Source: Chryseobacterium arthrosphaerae
GTDB taxonomy: Bacteria > Bacteroidota > Bacteroidia > Flavobacteriales > Weeksellaceae
DNA length: 64,000 nt
Assembly: GCF_001684965.1 (NCBI RefSeq)
Contig: NZ_MAYG01000001.1
Span: 992,001 to 1,056,000, forward strand
Reading direction: 5' to 3'
The position numbers and the translations under genes were made by a program. Numbering within the stretch: position 1 is the stretch's first letter; each line of letters opens with the position of its first letter. This document shows, piece by piece, positions 33,819 through 42,756 of the stretch. Below the pieces are notes generated by a model. That model had not been told where the DNA came from. It searched no databases and saw only the letters and a list, made by a program, of their open reading frames with translations.

Positions 33819-33853
33819 GAAGCTGTTACTGATTGGTAATGGCTTCTTTTTTA
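33819..33853 (+). terminator. Terminator after the NAD(P)-binding protein gene
   Basis: GAAGCTGTTAC (33819-33829) pairs with GTAATGGCTTC (33836-33846, two wobble pairs), followed by a T-rich run. Confidence 0.75.
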
Positions 33854-33866
33854 TTTTCAATACCTA

Positions 33867-34634
33867 TTATTTTTTACGTCCGTACATCAGAATACGCTTA
33901 AATGCATAAATAGCTGGATATTTCGGAAACCTTCTGGCTATACGTGCTTTAAATTCCGTAATGAATATTTCCTTTTGCGCTTCATTCAACCGTTCCAGAT
34001 AAGGCAGCAATGCAGTCCCGGAAATGAAGGTATACAAAGCTTCATGGTCATCTGCAATAATGGGATATACTTTTTGGAAGATCTCTATATCCTGAATTCC
34101 GTTATCAAACAGGATCTGTGCATAATCATCCATGGAAAGTACAGGAGAATTGCGTTTAAAATGCTGTAAATAGGATGCGTAAGGTTCTTCATCCACCATC
34201 TGCATGAGAATCTGATTGAGTACATTCTCATTCTGAACAGGCATTTGGATGGCCAGCTGACCGGAAGGCTTTAAAAGTCCGATAATTTCAGGAAACAGCT
34301 TTTCGTGATCATCTGCCCACTGTAAAGCGGCATTACTGAAGACGAGGCCCCATTGCTGTTCTGAAGCTGCTGCCTCCTCAATGGTCTGAAGTGCAAAATG
34401 CAGGTGTTCATTTTCATACTTTTTAGATTTTTCAAGCATTTGGGGAGATGAGTCAATCCCTAAAAATACTGAGCCTTTCAGCTTTTCAGCTAAAATAGAG
34501 GTTTGCTCTCCCGTACCGCAGCCTAAATCAATTGCTTTTATATCGTCTTCAGGCTGGATCAATGCTGCAAGATCATAAAAAGGTCGGTATCGTACATCTT
34601 TGTATTGATCATATAATTCCGGATTCCATGGCAT
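33867..34634 (-). CDS. SAM-dependent methyltransferase, trans-aconitate methyltransferase type
   Basis: A class I methyltransferase of 255 residues. Motif I is AIDLGCGTGEQT (34-45), followed by LGIDSSPQML and VFSNAALQWADDH, a stretch characteristic of trans-aconitate 2-methyltransferase (Tam). That enzyme methylates trans-aconitate, a by-product inhibitor of aconitase. The N-terminus MPWNPELYDQYKDVRYRPF also fits. The gene stands alone between two terminators. Substrate identity is inferred from similarity. Confidence 0.75.
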   Translation of the reverse strand: MPWNPELYDQYKDVRYRPFYDLAALIQPEDDIKAIDLGCGTGEQTSILAEKLKGSVFLGIDSSPQMLEKSKKYENEHLHFALQTIEEAAASEQQWGLVFSNAALQWADDHEKLFPEIIGLLKPSGQLAIQMPVQNENVLNQILMQMVDEEPYASYLQHFKRNSPVLSMDDYAQILFDNGIQDIEIFQKVYPIIADDHEALYTFISGTALLPYLERLNEAQKEIFITEFKARIARRFPKYPAIYAFKRILMYGRKK

Positions 34635-34764
34635 AATAAAAGTGATTTTTGATAGTTAAAAATAAGATAAATATTGATCTCTATGATTATCTGATCAGTC
34701 AAAAATCCTGCCTAAAATTTTTAAAATAAAAAATTCAAGTCTTTAAATCTATTAGCACTATTTC

Positions 34765-34796
34765 ATAAAAAAGCGACTGCCTGAAACAGTCGCTTT
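34765..34796 (-). terminator. Terminator of uvrA
   Basis: AAAGCGACTG (34770-34779) pairs with CAGTCGCTTT (34787-34796). On the minus strand a T run follows, 60 bases after the uvrA stop. Confidence 0.85.
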
Positions 34797-34855
34797 TAAT
34801 TATCTGTAAACAAATTTTGCTGATACCATTATCATATGGTCAATAGCCACCTAAT

Positions 34856-37648
34856 TTATTGCTCAAGTTTTTCTTTGATATATTTTGCAGTATAAGACTT
34901 TTTATTTTTTGTCAGGTCTTCAGGGGTACCTGCAAACACGACTTCTCCACCATGTTTCCCTGCTTCCGGACCGATATCGATGATATAGTCGGCACATTTG
35001 ATGATATCCGGCTGGTGTTCGATAACAATTACGGAATGTCCAAGGTCTATCAGCGCCTGTAAAGATTTCAGCAGTTTCTGAATATCATGGAAATGAAGTC
35101 CTGTAGAAGGTTCATCAAAGATAAATAAAGTTTTATCCGTCGTTACACCTTTTACAAGGAATGAAGCCAGCTTTACACGCTGTGCCTCACCGCCGGAAAG
35201 GGTAGAAGAGCTCTGCCCAAGCTGTAAATAGCCTAATCCTACTTCCTGAAGCGGTTTTAATTTCGTTACGATCTTCTCTTCATTATTATCCTTAAAGAAT
35301 GCCAGAGCTTCATCTACCGTCATATGAAGAATATCTGAGATGCTTTTCTCATCGAATTTCACTTCAAGAATCTCGCTTTTGAAACGGGTTCCTTTGCAGA
35401 CTTCACATTCCAGCTCAATATCTGCCATGAACTGCATAGAAACATTGATGACTCCTTCTCCTTTACACTCATCACATCTTCCGCCGTCTACGTTGAAAGA
35501 GAAATGTTTAGGTTTGTAGCCCATCATTTTTGCTACTTTCTGCTTGGCAAAAAGATCACGGATGTCATCATAAGCCTTCAGATAGGTCACCGGATTAGAA
35601 CGGGATGATTTACCGATCGGATTCTGGTCGATCAGTTCAATATTTTTGATCAGCTTTTTCGGGAATTCCACTGAATCATAATCTCCTTTTTTACCACCCA
35701 TTCCCAATTGGATCTGAATATCGTTGGTCAGGATTTCCTTCATCAGGGTCGATTTTCCACTTCCGGAAACCCCTGAAATCACTACCAGATTTTCCAAAGG
35801 AACATCTACATCAATGTTTTTAAGGTTATTCTGGCGGGCACCTTTGATATGGATCCATTCTTTAGCTTTTCTTCGTTTTTTCGGAACTTCTATTTCCAGT
35901 CTTCCTGTAAGATATTCAGAAGTAAGGGTGTCCGCTTTTTTCAGATCTTTGTAATCCCCGGCAAATACAAGCTCACCACCAAGGTAGCCGGCCTCCGGGC
36001 CGATATCAATAATATAATCCGCAGCTCTCATAACATCCTCATCATGCTCCACCACAATAACAGTATTGCCCAGGTCACGAAGGTTTTTCAATACTTCGAT
36101 GAGGTTTTCCGTATCTTTGGAATGAAGACCGATGGAAGGTTCATCCAGAATATAAATAGATCCCACCAGAGAACTTCCCAGGCTCGTGGCAAGGTTGATC
36201 CTTTGGCTTTCTCCTCCGGATAGGGTATTCGAAGTCCTGTTTAATGTTAAATATCCTAAACCGACTTTCAGTAAAAATTCCAGCCGGGTAGAGATTTCGT
36301 ATAATAATCTTTTGGCTACTTCCTTATCATGTTCGGAAAGTTTTAATCCATTAATCATTGGTTCAAGCTCATCCAGAGGAAGTTCAATCATCGACTGGAT
36401 ATTATGTCCGTCAACCTTTACCCAGCTTGTTTCCTCACGAAGCCTTAATCCTTCACAGGTAGGGCACAGGGTTTTGCCCCTGTAGCGGGAAAGCATCACA
36501 CGGTACTGGATTTTATATAGGTTTTCTTCAAGCATTTTGAAGAAATTATTGATACAGGGGAAATTGCTTCTGCCGTCACCTTTCCAAAGGAAATTTTTCT
36601 GTTCTTTGGTCAGTTGGTGATAAGGCTTATGAATAGGAAAGTCACCTGCTTTTTTGATGAAATCTTTCTTCCATTCGCTCATGGTTTCCCCTCTCCAGCA
36701 AACTACGGCATCTTCATATACTGAGAGGGTTTTATTCGGTACCACAAGATCTTCATCAATACCGATTACCTTTCCGTATCCTTCACAGGCCGGGCAGGCA
36801 CCATAGGGATTGTTGAAGCTGAAAAAGTGTACATTCGGCTCCAGGAATTCTATTCCGTCCAGTTCAAATTTGTTGGAGAATTCTTTTACTTTCCCTGTAT
36901 CTGCATTCTTCAATGAGCAGTAACCACGGCCTTCATAAAATGCCATCTGAATAGAATCTGCAAGCCGCTGGAGAAAACTTTCATCATCTTCGTAAGAAAA
37001 ACGGTCAATGACAAGATTGATCTCCATGCCTTTTTCCGGAGTAAATCCGAAACTTTCCAGATCTTCAATTCCTGCTACATTTCCATTGATTTCCAGTCTT
37101 GTAAAACCTGCCAGTTTTAAGATATTCAGTGTTTCCTTAAAGTTTTCAGCATCGTATTCCAGAGGAGCTGTCAATAGAAAGGAGGTGTCTTTTTCAGAGG
37201 CCTTAATGAAGTCTACAACATCCGAAACGGAATCTTTCTTTACTTCTTCACCGGAAACGGGAGAATAGGTTTTCCCGATTCTGGCAAAAAGAAGTTTCAT
37301 ATAATCATAGATCTCGGTAGAAGTTCCCACAGTAGATCTCGGGTTGGAAGAAATTACTTTCTGCTGGATGGCGATAGAAGGGGCAAGCCCTTTAATATCA
37401 TCCACTTTAGGTTTTTCAAGTTTTCCCAAGAACTGGCGTGCATAGGAACTTAAACTTTCAACATATCTTCTCTGTCCTTCCGCATAGATGGTATCAAAGG
37501 CAAGAGAAGACTTACCGCTTCCCGAAACTCCTGTAATAACGATCAGTTTGTTTTTCGGGATAAGGACGTCTATATGCTTCAGATTGTTAAGATGGGCATT
37601 CTTAACGAAAATCTGTTTTTTTATATCAATATCTGTTGTGTTAGCCAT
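34856..37648 (-). CDS. uvrA: Excinuclease ABC subunit UvrA
   Basis: The damage-sensing ATPase of nucleotide excision repair; with UvrB it scans DNA and loads UvrB at lesions. 930 residues, close to the usual 940. It has two ABC ATPase halves: Walker [10 protein letters not shown] (40-48) and GVSGSGKST, signature LSGGESQR and LSGGEAQR, and Walker B with ILDEPS/FDEPS. Zinc cysteine pairs are [22 protein letters not shown] and CEVCKG. I start at ATG 37648 ([12 protein letters not shown]); ATG 37663 adds five residues and is also possible. A -7 box lies at 37840. Confidence 0.96.
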   Translation of the reverse strand: MANTTDIDIKKQIFVKNAHLNNLKHIDVLIPKNKLIVITGVSGSGKSSLAFDTIYAEGQRRYVESLSSYARQFLGKLEKPKVDDIKGLAPSIAIQQKVISSNPRSTVGTSTEIYDYMKLLFARIGKTYSPVSGEEVKKDSVSDVVDFIKASEKDTSFLLTAPLEYDAENFKETLNILKLAGFTRLEINGNVAGIEDLESFGFTPEKGMEINLVIDRFSYEDDESFLQRLADSIQMAFYEGRGYCSLKNADTGKVKEFSNKFELDGIEFLEPNVHFFSFNNPYGACPACEGYGKVIGIDEDLVVPNKTLSVYEDAVVCWRGETMSEWKKDFIKKAGDFPIHKPYHQLTKEQKNFLWKGDGRSNFPCINNFFKMLEENLYKIQYRVMLSRYRGKTLCPTCEGLRLREETSWVKVDGHNIQSMIELPLDELEPMINGLKLSEHDKEVAKRLLYEISTRLEFLLKVGLGYLTLNRTSNTLSGGESQRINLATSLGSSLVGSIYILDEPSIGLHSKDTENLIEVLKNLRDLGNTVIVVEHDEDVMRAADYIIDIGPEAGYLGGELVFAGDYKDLKKADTLTSEYLTGRLEIEVPKKRRKAKEWIHIKGARQNNLKNIDVDVPLENLVVISGVSGSGKSTLMKEILTNDIQIQLGMGGKKGDYDSVEFPKKLIKNIELIDQNPIGKSSRSNPVTYLKAYDDIRDLFAKQKVAKMMGYKPKHFSFNVDGGRCDECKGEGVINVSMQFMADIELECEVCKGTRFKSEILEVKFDEKSISDILHMTVDEALAFFKDNNEEKIVTKLKPLQEVGLGYLQLGQSSSTLSGGEAQRVKLASFLVKGVTTDKTLFIFDEPSTGLHFHDIQKLLKSLQALIDLGHSVIVIEHQPDIIKCADYIIDIGPEAGKHGGEVVFAGTPEDLTKNKKSYTAKYIKEKLEQ

Positions 37649-37839
37649 ATTTTGTTTATTCATATAAGTAACCGGATATATTATGGTCTTCCGGTACCGG
37701 TGTTTTGGGCATAGAATATTCCAGGCCTTCGTCATCAACTGAACTTTGAGGTATCCTTCTCAGCTTCATCTGTTTCTGGTTTCATTTCTCCTGAATACAG
37801 TTGAAAAAAAGAATATTTTCATCGTAAAATTAAGACCCA

Positions 37840-37847
37840 CAAAATTA
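37840..37847 (-). promoter_or_regulatory. Putative -7 box of uvrA
   Basis: The minus strand reads TAATTTTG, a full TAnnTTTG match, with a leader of about 190 bases. No clear -33 box was seen. Confidence 0.35.
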
Positions 37848-38104
37848 CGAATTTTTGATGAAAATCAGATGCTTCTCTCATGACTAAAATTTTATGAATT
37901 TAAACGAAAACAGGATTTATCATGAAGAAATAAACCCTGTAAAAATGAAAAATAAAACAGTGTTTTGTAGACTTATTTATTTTTTTGCATTTATTTTTAT
38001 TGTATTTGAAATGGTTAGGCGAATTTCATTATGATTTTTTACCAGAGTATTGTTTTATATTTTAAAAATTTTTAAAATTGTATTCATAAATATGTAATAG
38101 AGAA

Positions 38105-38155
38105 ATGAGAAAATTATTCAGAGATCTGGTTACACATTTAATGAGAAAAAGATAG
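38105..38155 (+). CDS. 16-residue cationic micropeptide ORF (uncertain)
   Basis: The ATG at 38105 is preceded by AGAGAA and opens the peptide MRKLFRDLVTHLMRKR, ending in TAG. Six of the 16 residues are basic (five Arg and one Lys) and one is acidic (Asp); a helical wheel would be amphipathic. A terminator follows 19 bases later and the next gene has its own promoter, so this may be a free-standing transcript. It may also be chance in AT-rich DNA. Confidence 0.35.
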   Translation: MRKLFRDLVTHLMRKR

Positions 38156-38174
38156 TCATTACTCCCTCAAAATC

Positions 38175-38204
38175 AAGATGCAGCATATCACTGCATCTTT
38201 TTTT
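38175..38204 (+). terminator. Orphan rho-independent terminator
   Basis: AAGATGCAG (38175-38183) pairs with CTGCATCTT (38191-38199), with a seven-T run at 38198-38204. No known gene on the plus strand precedes it, except the 16-codon ORF. Confidence 0.8.
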
Positions 38205-38217
38205 ATGACAAGTATCA

Positions 38218-38249
38218 TTTGCCCGTATTGATGAACTCCCTTACTTTTG
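38218..38249 (+). promoter_or_regulatory. Promoter of the TonB receptor gene
   Basis: TTTG (38218-38221), then 20 bases, then TACTTTTG (38242-38249). Both boxes match the Bacteroidota consensus, and the ATG is 33 bases downstream. Confidence 0.75.
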
Positions 38250-38281
38250 AATCCTGTTAAAAGAAAACTACGGAAACGATT

Positions 38282-40093
38282 ATGATCAAAAAGATAGGAA
38301 GTGCTTTTTTTCTGGGATCTTTACTTTGGGTAAATGCACAGGAGAAGACTACAGATATTGAAAGCATTGAATTTCAAGGGAAATTTATCTCTACCCCTTA
38401 CAAAAGTGCCAATCAGAACATCAGTGTCATTACTAAGGAAGAAATTGAAAATTCGCCGGCTAAAAGTATTGATGAGATTCTTCAGCAGGTACCGGGAATG
38501 GATATCAGAAGGAGAGGTGCCAATGGGGTACAGAGTGATATCGGTTTTCGTGGAAGTTCTTTTGAGCAGGTTCTCTTATTGCTGAACGGGATCAGGATGA
38601 ATGATTCCCAGACAGGGCATAATAATATGAATGTTCCGGTAGATCTTGAAGACGTTGAGAAGATTGAGATCATCAAGGGACCTGCAGCAAGACGTTTCGG
38701 GCAGAATGCTTATGCAGGAGTCATCAATATCATTACCAGGCCAACACCGGGAAAAAAGGTCAAAATAAGCGCAGAAGGCGGTGATTACGGTTCTTATAGT
38801 TTAGGATTTAATGCCCAGATAGGTAATGAAAAATTTTCAAATACGCTTCAGGCCAATTCCAATGCCTCAGAAGGGTATATGTATAATACGGATTATGAGA
38901 TCCGAAATGTTTTTTATCAGGGAAAACTGAATATCAAAAACGGGGATGTAAGAGTACAGGCTGGTTTTTCAGAAAAGAAATTCGGGGCCAATGGATTTTA
39001 TGCGTCCAAAGATGCGACCAAACAGTATGAGGAGACCCAGGCTTCTATTGTAAGTGTGGCTCACCAGCAGACTTTCGGAAAGCTTAAACTTAACTCAAAT
39101 GTATATTGGAGAAGAGGGCAGGATATGTATCTGTATGACAGATGGAATCCGGGTTTTTACAGAAATATGCACATTGGAAATAACGTAGGCGGAGAAGTGA
39201 ATACCAGCTACCAGTGGGGATTGGGAACTACCGGAATCGGGGTTGAACTGAGAAAGGAACTTTTGGTGAGCAGCAATTTGGGAGACAGAAACCGTTTTGT
39301 TTCCCAGGTTTTCTTTGAACATCATTTTTCATTACTGGACAAAAAACTGAATATCAGTCCGGGGATTTCATGGGCCAATTATTCTAAGGAAGGTAATTTC
39401 TTTTATCCCGGGCTTGATGTGGGCTATAACTTCAATCCGAACAGTAAAATTTACGGAAATATTGCGAAAGTACATCGTGTACCTACCTTTACCGATCTTT
39501 ATTATGTCAGCAGAACAGAACAGGGAAACCCTGATTTGCAGCCTGAAAATGCGGTTTCTTCTGAAGTTGGCTATCAGTACCAGAATAAAAATATTTTGGC
39601 CAAAGTCAGCGGATTTTTAAGAAATTCCAGCAATTCTATTGACTGGGTTAAAAAAGATGTAAATGACAAGGTTTGGTATGCTCAGAATGTAGGGGAAATC
39701 AAAACAAAAGGAATTGAAGCAGAGTGGAGCCACAGACCTTTGGATTGGTTGAAATACACGGTAGGATATACCTATATCGACAGTAAATATGAGGAAACGA
39801 ACGGTCTTGTTTCAAGGTATATTCTTGATAATTTAAGGCATCAGTTTATTTCCAGGCTGGAACTAAAGTTCCTGAAAAATTTTACGAATGAGCTTGTCTA
39901 CAGATACAATGAAAGGGTGAATCTCGGAACCTATAATCTTGTTGATGAGAAGCTGAGTTTCAGTAAGAAAGACTATTCTGTATACGTTTTGGTTAATAAT
40001 ATTACGAATACAAAATATACGGAAGCGTTTGGGGTAGGAATGCCGCAAAGGTGGTTCCACATTGGTTTTTCTTATACGATCAATGTTAATTAG
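38282..40093 (+). CDS. TonB-dependent outer membrane receptor
   Basis: An outer-membrane active transporter of 603 residues. The signal peptide is MIKKIGSAFFLGSLLWVNAQ. The plug domain (about 35-150) has the NISVITKEEIENSPAKSIDE segment, VPGMDIRRRG, and VEKIEIIKGPAARRFGQNAY. The barrel follows to the C-terminus, including the conserved QPENAVSSEVGYQY region. The N-terminal carboxypeptidase-like domain of large SusC proteins is missing, so it is of the small siderophore/BtuB-like class; no B12 riboswitch was seen, so the substrate stays open. It ends 72 bases before the DUF2490 gene. Confidence 0.88.
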   Translation: MIKKIGSAFFLGSLLWVNAQEKTTDIESIEFQGKFISTPYKSANQNISVITKEEIENSPAKSIDEILQQVPGMDIRRRGANGVQSDIGFRGSSFEQVLLLLNGIRMNDSQTGHNNMNVPVDLEDVEKIEIIKGPAARRFGQNAYAGVINIITRPTPGKKVKISAEGGDYGSYSLGFNAQIGNEKFSNTLQANSNASEGYMYNTDYEIRNVFYQGKLNIKNGDVRVQAGFSEKKFGANGFYASKDATKQYEETQASIVSVAHQQTFGKLKLNSNVYWRRGQDMYLYDRWNPGFYRNMHIGNNVGGEVNTSYQWGLGTTGIGVELRKELLVSSNLGDRNRFVSQVFFEHHFSLLDKKLNISPGISWANYSKEGNFFYPGLDVGYNFNPNSKIYGNIAKVHRVPTFTDLYYVSRTEQGNPDLQPENAVSSEVGYQYQNKNILAKVSGFLRNSSNSIDWVKKDVNDKVWYAQNVGEIKTKGIEAEWSHRPLDWLKYTVGYTYIDSKYEETNGLVSRYILDNLRHQFISRLELKFLKNFTNELVYRYNERVNLGTYNLVDEKLSFSKKDYSVYVLVNNITNTKYTEAFGVGMPQRWFHIGFSYTINVN

Positions 40094-40144
40094 ATATTAA
40101 TCTAGTATTAATTAAACTTAATATTAACAAATTGTTAAAAAAAT

Positions 40145-40152
40145 TACATTTG
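40145..40152 (+). promoter_or_regulatory. -7 box of the DUF2490 gene
   Basis: TACATTTG is a full TAnnTTTG match 13 bases before ATG 40165. It shows that the in-frame TTG at 40132 is not the start. Confidence 0.5.
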
Positions 40153-40164
40153 CAAAAATTTTTT

Positions 40165-40881
40165 ATGAAACGTCTTTTAGGCTTAGGTTTACTACTTGGT
40201 ATTTCTTTTTTCAAAGCTCAGGAACATATTTCCAGCTTCAATGCAGTGACCCTCACCTATAAGTTTCATCCGAAGTTTTTCCTTTATGCAGAAGGGCAGA
40301 TGCGTGGTAACGAAGATTATACCTATCCCGATTATTATGAGATAAAAGGAGGGCTGGGGTATAATCTTACTAAAAATCACAAACCCTTTGTAGGACTTGG
40401 AAGATATGTCAATTACAAAGATCACAGCTTAAGCAGAGAGGAGTTCAGGGTATGGCTTCAGGATATCATCGATTTTAAAAAAGGTATCGTTAAGTTTGAA
40501 AACCGTTTACGTGCTGAGAAAAGCTGGTTTTATGAGCCTAAAACAGACCAGACTTCGCAGAGAATGCGTTACCGTTACCGTTTGAATATAAGTGTGCCTT
40601 TAAACTCTAAAACCATTAAGAAAGGAACTGTTTTCGCTAATGCTTATGACGAAATATTCTTCGTATCCCCGATGAAGCCTACTTTTGCCAGAAACAGGGT
40701 CTATGGCGGTTTCGGCTATCAGATCGATGATTATTTCGGAATTGTAACCGGGTACCTCTGGCAGCGTGAATTTGAGGCTAAAGGCAACAAGAATTTACAT
40801 TTTATTTATCTTGCCCTGAACATCAATATCGATGGTACGGATCATCAGGAGAAAACTTACCATTTCCCGGGTGCAGATTAA
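40165..40881 (+). CDS. DUF2490 family outer membrane protein
   Basis: A protein of 238 residues with a signal peptide (MKRLLGLGLLLGISFFKAQ). The alternating pattern of DUF2490 proteins follows: FNAVTLTYKFHPKFFLYAEG, LGYNLTKNHKPFVGLGRYVN, KFENRLRAEKSWF, and YRYRLNISVPL. The family is predicted to form a small outer-membrane beta barrel; no function is established. It follows the TonB receptor, may have its own promoter, and its stop overlaps the stop of the convergent HD gene by four bases. Confidence 0.85.
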   Translation: MKRLLGLGLLLGISFFKAQEHISSFNAVTLTYKFHPKFFLYAEGQMRGNEDYTYPDYYEIKGGLGYNLTKNHKPFVGLGRYVNYKDHSLSREEFRVWLQDIIDFKKGIVKFENRLRAEKSWFYEPKTDQTSQRMRYRYRLNISVPLNSKTIKKGTVFANAYDEIFFVSPMKPTFARNRVYGGFGYQIDDYFGIVTGYLWQREFEAKGNKNLHFIYLALNINIDGTDHQEKTYHFPGAD

Positions 40882-41324
40882 TATTTCTCTATCAGATAAC
40901 GATAGGCTTTCAGGTATTTATTGAATCTTTTAATATCCTTGGGCGTCAGCTCTCTGTTGACTCTTCTCAGGTCCATATTATCACGAAGGTCGTTTAACTT
41001 GACCGCCACTGCTAAAGGAGATCTTTCTGTTCTTTTGACGAACTCATCATAATCTTCTTCCGGATCAAATTTTGTAAGGCAGCTCACCGCGAAAATAATG
41101 TATTCGGGAAAGCCCTCGGATCTCAGATAATCCAGGCTGAATTCCAGCGGATGGTCCTCTACTACGTCGTGCAGCACACCTACGATCTTTTCATCCATGG
41201 TTTTGCCATATTCCATTACACGCATTACGTGGGCAATGTAGGGAGCATGGTATTTATCAGTCTGTCCTTTGTGTGCCTTATCGGCTATTTTGATGGCTTT
41301 ATTCAGTAATTCTTCTTTTGTCAT
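40878..41324 (-). CDS. HD domain phosphohydrolase (small RelA/SpoT hydrolase-like)
   Basis: A cytoplasmic protein of 148 residues that is nearly all HD domain. Metal and substrate residues are visible: H32 (IAHVMRV), HD 52-53 (LHDVVED), and D112 in KLNDLRDNMDL. The N-terminal helix AIKIADKAHKGQTDK matches the ppGpp hydrolase domain of SpoT and MESH1-type enzymes, so it may hydrolyse (p)ppGpp or a similar nucleotide. There is no synthetase or regulatory domain. Activity is inferred from the family. Confidence 0.78.
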   Translation of the reverse strand: MTKEELLNKAIKIADKAHKGQTDKYHAPYIAHVMRVMEYGKTMDEKIVGVLHDVVEDHPLEFSLDYLRSEGFPEYIIFAVSCLTKFDPEEDYDEFVKRTERSPLAVAVKLNDLRDNMDLRRVNRELTPKDIKRFNKYLKAYRYLIEKY

Positions 41325-41344
41325 TTTTTCTAAAAAAATAGACT

Positions 41345-41383
41345 ACAAAAATAAAAAATGCCTTAAAAAAATAAGACATTTTT
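41345..41383 (-). terminator. Terminator of the YegP-like gene
   Basis: AAAAATGCCTTA (41354-41365) pairs with TAAGACATTTTT (41372-41383), with one wobble pair. A T-rich run follows on the minus strand. Confidence 0.7.
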
Positions 41384-41404
41384 AGAATATTATTTCAGAT
41401 GATT

Positions 41405-41740
41405 TTACAGGCTTGTTTCATCTTCTACAGAAGCATGTGGAGCATTGTTCTTTACAGATTCTATTCCGTTTTCCATGCCGTTGTCAGATTCATACATCTG
41501 GCTGGTTCCGATGATCTGTCCGTTACCTGCTTTAAGGTTGAAATAACATCTGCCGTCTTTTGCCGTATTTCTTTCAAATTTGGCATCTTCCTGTGAATTG
41601 GTTTTTACTGATCCGATTCCGTTTTCGCAGGAAGGTTTGGTGCTGTATCCCTGGCTGGTTAGAATGACCTGCCCGTTTCCTGCCTTAAGGTTGAACTGAA
41701 ACTCACCGTTCGTTCTTTTTGAAATAATAAATTTTCCCAT
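41405..41740 (-). CDS. YegP family protein (two DUF1508 repeats)
   Basis: A small protein of 111 residues consisting of two DUF1508 units. The first has FQFNLKAGNGQVILTSQGY and the second CYFNLKAGNGQIIGTSQMY, each followed by NGI.SVK. The repeat is probably an obligate beta-type pair. No function is established; relatives occur in many bacteria under stress conditions. It is first in neither a clear operon nor beside a related gene; the secreted small protein at 41762 is upstream on the same strand. Confidence 0.9.
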   Translation of the reverse strand: MGKFIISKRTNGEFQFNLKAGNGQVILTSQGYSTKPSCENGIGSVKTNSQEDAKFERNTAKDGRCYFNLKAGNGQIIGTSQMYESDNGMENGIESVKNNAPHASVEDETSL

Positions 41741-41761
41741 AGTTAATAGTTTTTAGTGTGG

Positions 41762-42082
41762 TTATTTGGAAGGCGCTGTTGCCTTGTCGGTATTCAATTT
41801 TATTTTTTCAGGAGTGGTAGGATTCAGAATTTTAAATTTTGAATGATCTTTTTTCTGCTCTTTTAAAGCGGCATACAGAGCTGTGTCCTTTGGTTTGACA
41901 GCGAGTATCTTATAAAGGTCTTTTTGTTTCTTATCGGCATCGGGTCCGGAAATTCCAGCAATTTGTTCTTTATTATACTTCTTTGTTGTATCTCTTTTTT
42001 TGAAAAAAGGCTCGGACTTTTCTTTTTCTTGTGCTGTAAGTGTAACGGAAAGTAAGAGTAGGGGAAATAATAAGGTTTTCAT
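41762..42082 (-). CDS. Small secreted hypothetical protein
   Basis: A 106-residue protein with a signal peptide (MKTLLFPLLLLSVTLTAQ). The rest is very rich in Lys, Asp and Thr and probably unstructured or helical. The segment QIAGISGPDADKKQKDLYKI is the only compact part. I recognise no family. It is 21 bases upstream of the YegP-like gene on the same strand, so both may be cotranscribed. Confidence 0.6.
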   Translation of the reverse strand: MKTLLFPLLLLSVTLTAQEKEKSEPFFKKRDTTKKYNKEQIAGISGPDADKKQKDLYKILAVKPKDTALYAALKEQKKDHSKFKILNPTTPEKIKLNTDKATAPSK

Positions 42083-42167
42083 GTGTGCTCTCTGAGTTTA
42101 GATTTTTAGTTTAATAAAATTAGCAAAAATTATCAAGTTTTAGATAATAATTTGTAATGTTTTGTAA

Positions 42168-42674
42168 TCACTGTTTCGGAAGTCCTACCGTAAGGGTTAT
42201 TTTTTCATATCTGTCATCTGTTATATCTGAAATAATGACCACTGAAAAATAGGAATGATTGCCCTTAAGCATCCATTTTTTTAATGCCTCTTCTCTGTAG
42301 CGCTGCAGGCTTTTATCTTTTGTGTCCTTTTTTCTGTCTATCCAGAATAGATCTGATTTTAGATAATCAGAATGATCTTTAGCCAGCTTCTTCATTTCAT
42401 CTACCAAAAAAGGATAGTCTTTAAGAACGGTCTTTGCATGATCACATACTGTTTTTTCGAATTCTTTCATCAGTTCAGTTCCACAGTAGGCATACCTGTT
42501 TTTGGTGAATGTTTTCTTAGGTTTTTCAGGCTTATTTCCGTAGGCATCTACTATTTTGTTTACAACTGGATCTTCCAGACGACCGCCGCACGGTAAAGTA
42601 TCATTTTTTTTAATTTGTGAAAAGACAATTCCGGAGGTAAAAATTGCTGTAAGAGCATATAATTTTAATTTCAT
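42168..42674 (-). CDS. Secreted hypothetical protein (168 aa)
   Basis: A protein of 168 residues with a signal peptide (MKLKLYALTAIFTSGIVFSQ). Three cysteines (CGG at about 29, YAYCG at about 64 and VCDHAK at about 77) may form a disulfide. The C-terminus YFSVVIISDITDDRYEKITL reads as beta strands. I recognise no family. It is on the same strand as the gene at 42082, 85 bases apart. It has a terminator of the upstream gene at 42707 behind it. Confidence 0.55.
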   Translation of the reverse strand: MKLKLYALTAIFTSGIVFSQIKKNDTLPCGGRLEDPVVNKIVDAYGNKPEKPKKTFTKNRYAYCGTELMKEFEKTVCDHAKTVLKDYPFLVDEMKKLAKDHSDYLKSDLFWIDRKKDTKDKSLQRYREEALKKWMLKGNHSYFSVVIISDITDDRYEKITLTVGLPKQ

Positions 42675-42706
42675 TAATAAGAATCATATTTATAATTAAA
42701 TATATA

Positions 42707-42733
42707 AAAAACGCCCCAGGAACGGGACGTTTT
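42707..42733 (-). terminator. Terminator after the acyl-CoA dehydrogenase gene
   Basis: On the minus strand AAACGTCCC pairs with GGGGCGTTT around a 6-base loop, followed by six T. It closes the beta-oxidation cluster. Confidence 0.8.
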
Positions 42734-42756
42734 AAATCAAATTTATGTTATAAAGA

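Larger units (their letters stand above)
37649..38281. other. Divergent intergenic region with a possible small transcription unit
   Basis: This 633-base region between uvrA and the TonB receptor gene is very AT-rich. Apart from the two promoters it contains a 16-codon ORF (38105-38155) and an orphan plus-strand terminator (38175-38204), so there may be a short separate transcript. No known riboswitch, such as a cobalamin element, was seen. Confidence 0.6.

Noticed and set aside
37649..38281. Cobalamin riboswitch before the TonB receptor
   Set aside because: No B12-box-like sequence was found, and the promoter lies only 33 bases before the start.
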